This document shows positions 61,546 through 64,000 of a stretch of 64,000 bases of DNA, one piece after another. Source of the DNA: Legionella maioricensis (lineage in GTDB: Bacteria > Pseudomonadota > Gammaproteobacteria > Legionellales > Legionellaceae); assembly GCF_023618015.1 (NCBI RefSeq), contig NZ_JAJKBJ010000013.1, forward strand, positions 28,185 to 92,184, written 5' to 3'. The notes beneath the pieces are model-generated. The model searched no databases. It was not told the origin of the DNA and worked only from the letters and a program-made list of their open reading frames with translations. Both the position numbers and the translations under genes were made by a program. Each line of letters starts with the position of its first letter. Positions within the stretch are counted from its first letter, which is position 1.

Positions 61546-64000
61546 ATGGCGTACACACTTACTTTATTGGGGACAGACACTACGTTTGCCGCCACCGAAG
61601 GATATGATAAGGCAGAAACCTTAAGTTATATTTCGACTTTAATTCCCGAAATTCCCGACTATTCTGAAGTTGCTTTTCCTACTGACAAAGTAACACAATA
61701 TAGAAATTCAAAGATAGCTGTTATTGACGGTCCTACTACGTTAGGCGCTGAAGTAGGTGATAGAATTGCGCGCGGCGTTCTGGCCATCCTGGAGGCAATT
61801 AGCCGCGGTGAAAAAGACATTAACATTATTGCCCACAGCCGCGGAGCTGTTGAAGCAATTTTGGTGGCTCATGAATTAGAGCGAATCCAGACACTTTTAG
61901 CAAAACAGCCCCTTGACCGTAAACTATTAACTCAAAGCGTCTGTAAATACACAACAGATGCAATGAATGGATTACATAAAGAATCTTTTGCAGAATTGGA
62001 TCTTGAGAAGGTTGCCAATTCTATTGATCAGATCCAATTATCCATGCTGACTATTGATCCTGTTCCTGGCGGTAATTATATGGGAATTACTTGGGCCTCA
62101 ACCTTGGCATGGAAAGATCCTCGTTTTTATAGAGTTCCTAAAATAGTTAAAGAATACGAGCAATATGTTTATGAAAATGAGAGAACTCGTTGTTTTAAAC
62201 CTATAGTGCCCAAATGTGATTCGCCAGAAACCACCTCTTTCAAACTGTGCAGTCTGCCCGGACATCATGGGACCGGTTCAGGTAATCTTATGTCTCAACA
62301 AAGGCAAAAGGTTCCCGATGGCAAAACAGCAGAGCACGTACAAGAGTTAGTGATAGTAAAAATTATAGATTTTTTAACGCGCAATGGAGTAACCATTACG
62401 TCTAAAAAAGAAAACGATCCCTTTGAGGCATTAATTGCTGAACTCATGCCAATTGATGCTACCAAATTAAAAAATTTATATTTGAAGTTATATGAGAAAA
62501 TTAGAGAAAATAAGGAAGCTTACCAATATTTTAATACAACTTCTTACCCAACGTTGGGGCAAGAGCAGGCATTACTTAGAAAGCTATGGACAATAGTTGA
62601 TCAGCGTATTGTTCACTATCAAGCGCATAATGACACCTTTTTGCCAACAATAATCCCTCCCGTACCTGGTGGCCATTTTTTAAACTATGAACATGCACGC
62701 ATTCATTTGAATAATGTTTTATCCTTAAAAGATGACGTGCCCCTTGACCAAACAATTAACAAAGCAATAAAGCGATTACTTAACATATGCAAGCGCGTTG
62801 ACGAGAAGAAGTCGCTTGAAGTTAATGTTAAAGATATGAGTTCCTCATTAATAATGGTCAGTAAAGTAGCTGATACCTTAGATACTAAGGAGGGGGTTGA
62901 TCTTCTTTTAGAAGGTCTGGCTATGCTGATTGAAGAAGTAAGACGCCCTTATTTGCAGGATGAGTTTATTGATGAAAGACACCGCACAAAAGTATGGGAA
63001 GCTGTAACCAGCGCATTTGTTCTTTTTAATGAATTTTTAAAAGATGAGAAACATGCTCAAAATGAAGTGGCAAAGACTATTTTAAAGACCTTAAATACCA
63101 ATTTGGCTACTACCTTGGAGACAAAACACCATACCTTGGTGGAACAATACCAGCTACTTTCCTCTAAATTGGAAAGCAATAAACTGTTAATTCCGTTGCA
63201 GTATAAAATTCAAGAACTCAGAACAAAGCTGAATGAGTCTACTACTGATGAGGATGATCTTGAGTTAAAAAAAATATTAGACGTTTTTCTAGAACAAGCA
63301 CCACAATTAGCTCATTCTAAATCAGGTGAAATGAGAGGGTTTATTGATGAGCATCTTAAGAATTTAAGTGTAGCTCAAACCCAGAGTGTATTAGGTAAAA
63401 GTACCCTGGAATGGGCTAAATTGCTGTTAGGCGAAGCCTTAGACGACAGTCTAAATTATGCTGGTGAAAATATGATGAAAGAAGTCATTAAAGCACATCA
63501 GCAATTAGAAAAGTTTAGAGCAGCGCTCCCTGATTTTAAACAGCTTTACAGTGAGCTGCCCTATGATAAATGGGCTTTCGAATTAAAAGAAAAACGAGAT
63601 CATATGGTGCATTTAGCTGCCCGATATATAGTCAGAGAGGGATTGGATTTAGGCGACTCATTAATGGAAGAGCTGTTCTTTGATAATGCCGCTCTTTATA
63701 AAGAGATCTCAGGTCTTGCCATGGGATTAGGGGCAAAACATCCTCTTGAGGAAATGTCTTTCAGGTTAAGCATCAAATTAAAGACTCAAAAAGAAGAAGC
63801 TTCCAAAGTATTGAAAGATACCATCGAGCGCCTGACCCGTGCCCAAGAAGATTTAGGTCAAGAGTTGACTAAAAAGCTGCGCTCCGCAGAAGATAGTTAT
63901 GGCCAAGAAAAAGAAGAGCTTGGTCAGCAAATTGCAAGTTTGCAAAAGAAACAGGAAGAGTTGCGGGTTACGAGTGAACAAAAGATCAAGGAATTAGAAG
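61546..64000 (+). CDS. DUF2235-like hydrolase with long coiled coil (cut by window end)
   Basis: The frame is open from the ATG at 61546 to the end of the window, 818 codons so far. The first 260 residues look like an alpha/beta-hydrolase of the DUF2235 phospholipase type: IIAHSRGAVEAI with Ser98 (A-x-S-x-G), LTIDPVPGG with D171, and SLPGHHGTGSGN with H240/H241. The remainder is helical, ending in heptad-rich coiled coil (KLRSAEDSYGQEKEELG). DUF2235 enzymes include type VI phospholipase toxins. Fused to a long coiled coil in Legionella, a Dot/Icm effector acting on host lipids is the natural guess. No signal peptide. The 3' end is outside the window. Confidence 0.8.
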   Translation, partial: MAYTLTLLGTDTTFAATEGYDKAETLSYISTLIPEIPDYSEVAFPTDKVTQYRNSKIAVIDGPTTLGAEVGDRIARGVLAILEAISRGEKDINIIAHSRGAVEAILVAHELERIQTLLAKQPLDRKLLTQSVCKYTTDAMNGLHKESFAELDLEKVANSIDQIQLSMLTIDPVPGGNYMGITWASTLAWKDPRFYRVPKIVKEYEQYVYENERTRCFKPIVPKCDSPETTSFKLCSLPGHHGTGSGNLMSQQRQKVPDGKTAEHVQELVIVKIIDFLTRNGVTITSKKENDPFEALIAELMPIDATKLKNLYLKLYEKIRENKEAYQYFNTTSYPTLGQEQALLRKLWTIVDQRIVHYQAHNDTFLPTIIPPVPGGHFLNYEHARIHLNNVLSLKDDVPLDQTINKAIKRLLNICKRVDEKKSLEVNVKDMSSSLIMVSKVADTLDTKEGVDLLLEGLAMLIEEVRRPYLQDEFIDERHRTKVWEAVTSAFVLFNEFLKDEKHAQNEVAKTILKTLNTNLATTLETKHHTLVEQYQLLSSKLESNKLLIPLQYKIQELRTKLNESTTDEDDLELKKILDVFLEQAPQLAHSKSGEMRGFIDEHLKNLSVAQTQSVLGKSTLEWAKLLLGEALDDSLNYAGENMMKEVIKAHQQLEKFRAALPDFKQLYSELPYDKWAFELKEKRDHMVHLAARYIVREGLDLGDSLMEELFFDNAALYKEISGLAMGLGAKHPLEEMSFRLSIKLKTQKEEASKVLKDTIERLTRAQEDLGQELTKKLRSAEDSYGQEKEELGQQIASLQKKQEELRVTSEQKIKELE

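Overview
The window looks like chromosome of a Legionella species; which species cannot be settled by eye. The DNA is AT-rich and densely coded. It carries a ChiA-type GH18 chitinase, a VirK-like protein, Sel1-repeat and ankyrin proteins, DUF4949 and DUF1543 proteins, a Legionella-type outer membrane barrel protein, and many eukaryote-like or coiled-coil proteins of the kind delivered by the Dot/Icm type IVB system. No rRNA, tRNA, CRISPR array, insertion sequence or prophage was seen.

Layout. 1-3.4 kb: a VirK-like secreted protein and a large ankyrin protein with an acidic C-terminal tail. 3.6-6.8 kb: a minus-strand operon urc1-urc4-upp that matches the fungal/bacterial URC route of uracil breakdown. 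7-10.2 kb: a MAPEG protein and the chitinase. 10.3-24.7 kb: a membrane fatty acid hydroxylase/sterol desaturase-like gene, then a compact biosynthetic region. That region has an MFS exporter coupled to an acyl carrier protein; four tandem 149-bp palindromic repeats; a six-gene minus operon (KAS III, SDR, ACP, acyl-AMP ligase, FAAL, second KAS III); and a divergent plus operon (carboxyltransferase, acyl-CoA dehydrogenase, GH3-type ligase). Read together, these genes could activate a fatty acid, load it on a carrier, alter and condense it, and conjugate and export the product. The product is unknown, and this is the best candidate here for an undescribed system.

25-43 kb: a BspA-type leucine-rich-repeat protein with near-identical 69-bp repeats; thiC under a TPP riboswitch; a mitochondrial-carrier-like protein behind four TTAAT boxes spaced exactly 11 bp apart (PmrA-like) and a perfect TATAAT; a Sel1 protein; several unknown and membrane proteins; a YfcH-like epimerase; and a histone-deacetylase-fold protein with an altered zinc-ligand motif, reminiscent of the Legionella effector LphD.

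43-64 kb: housekeeping and accessory genes (YjbQ, quinone oxidoreductase, L,D-transpeptidase, ferritin-like, peptide deformylase, POT transporter) mixed with effector-like proteins: a TIKI/TraB/ChaN-like protein, a nucleotidyltransferase with a lysine-rich repeat arm, a protein ending in two DNPLYE motifs, a two-helix membrane hairpin with a long coiled coil, a TauD-family oxygenase with an internal hydrophobic segment, and a large DUF2235-like hydrolase/coiled-coil gene cut by the window end. Two decayed genes are visible: the tail of a carotenoid-biosynthesis CruF-like gene, and the head of a transporter coupled to def. Intergenic spaces hold several families of dispersed palindromes.
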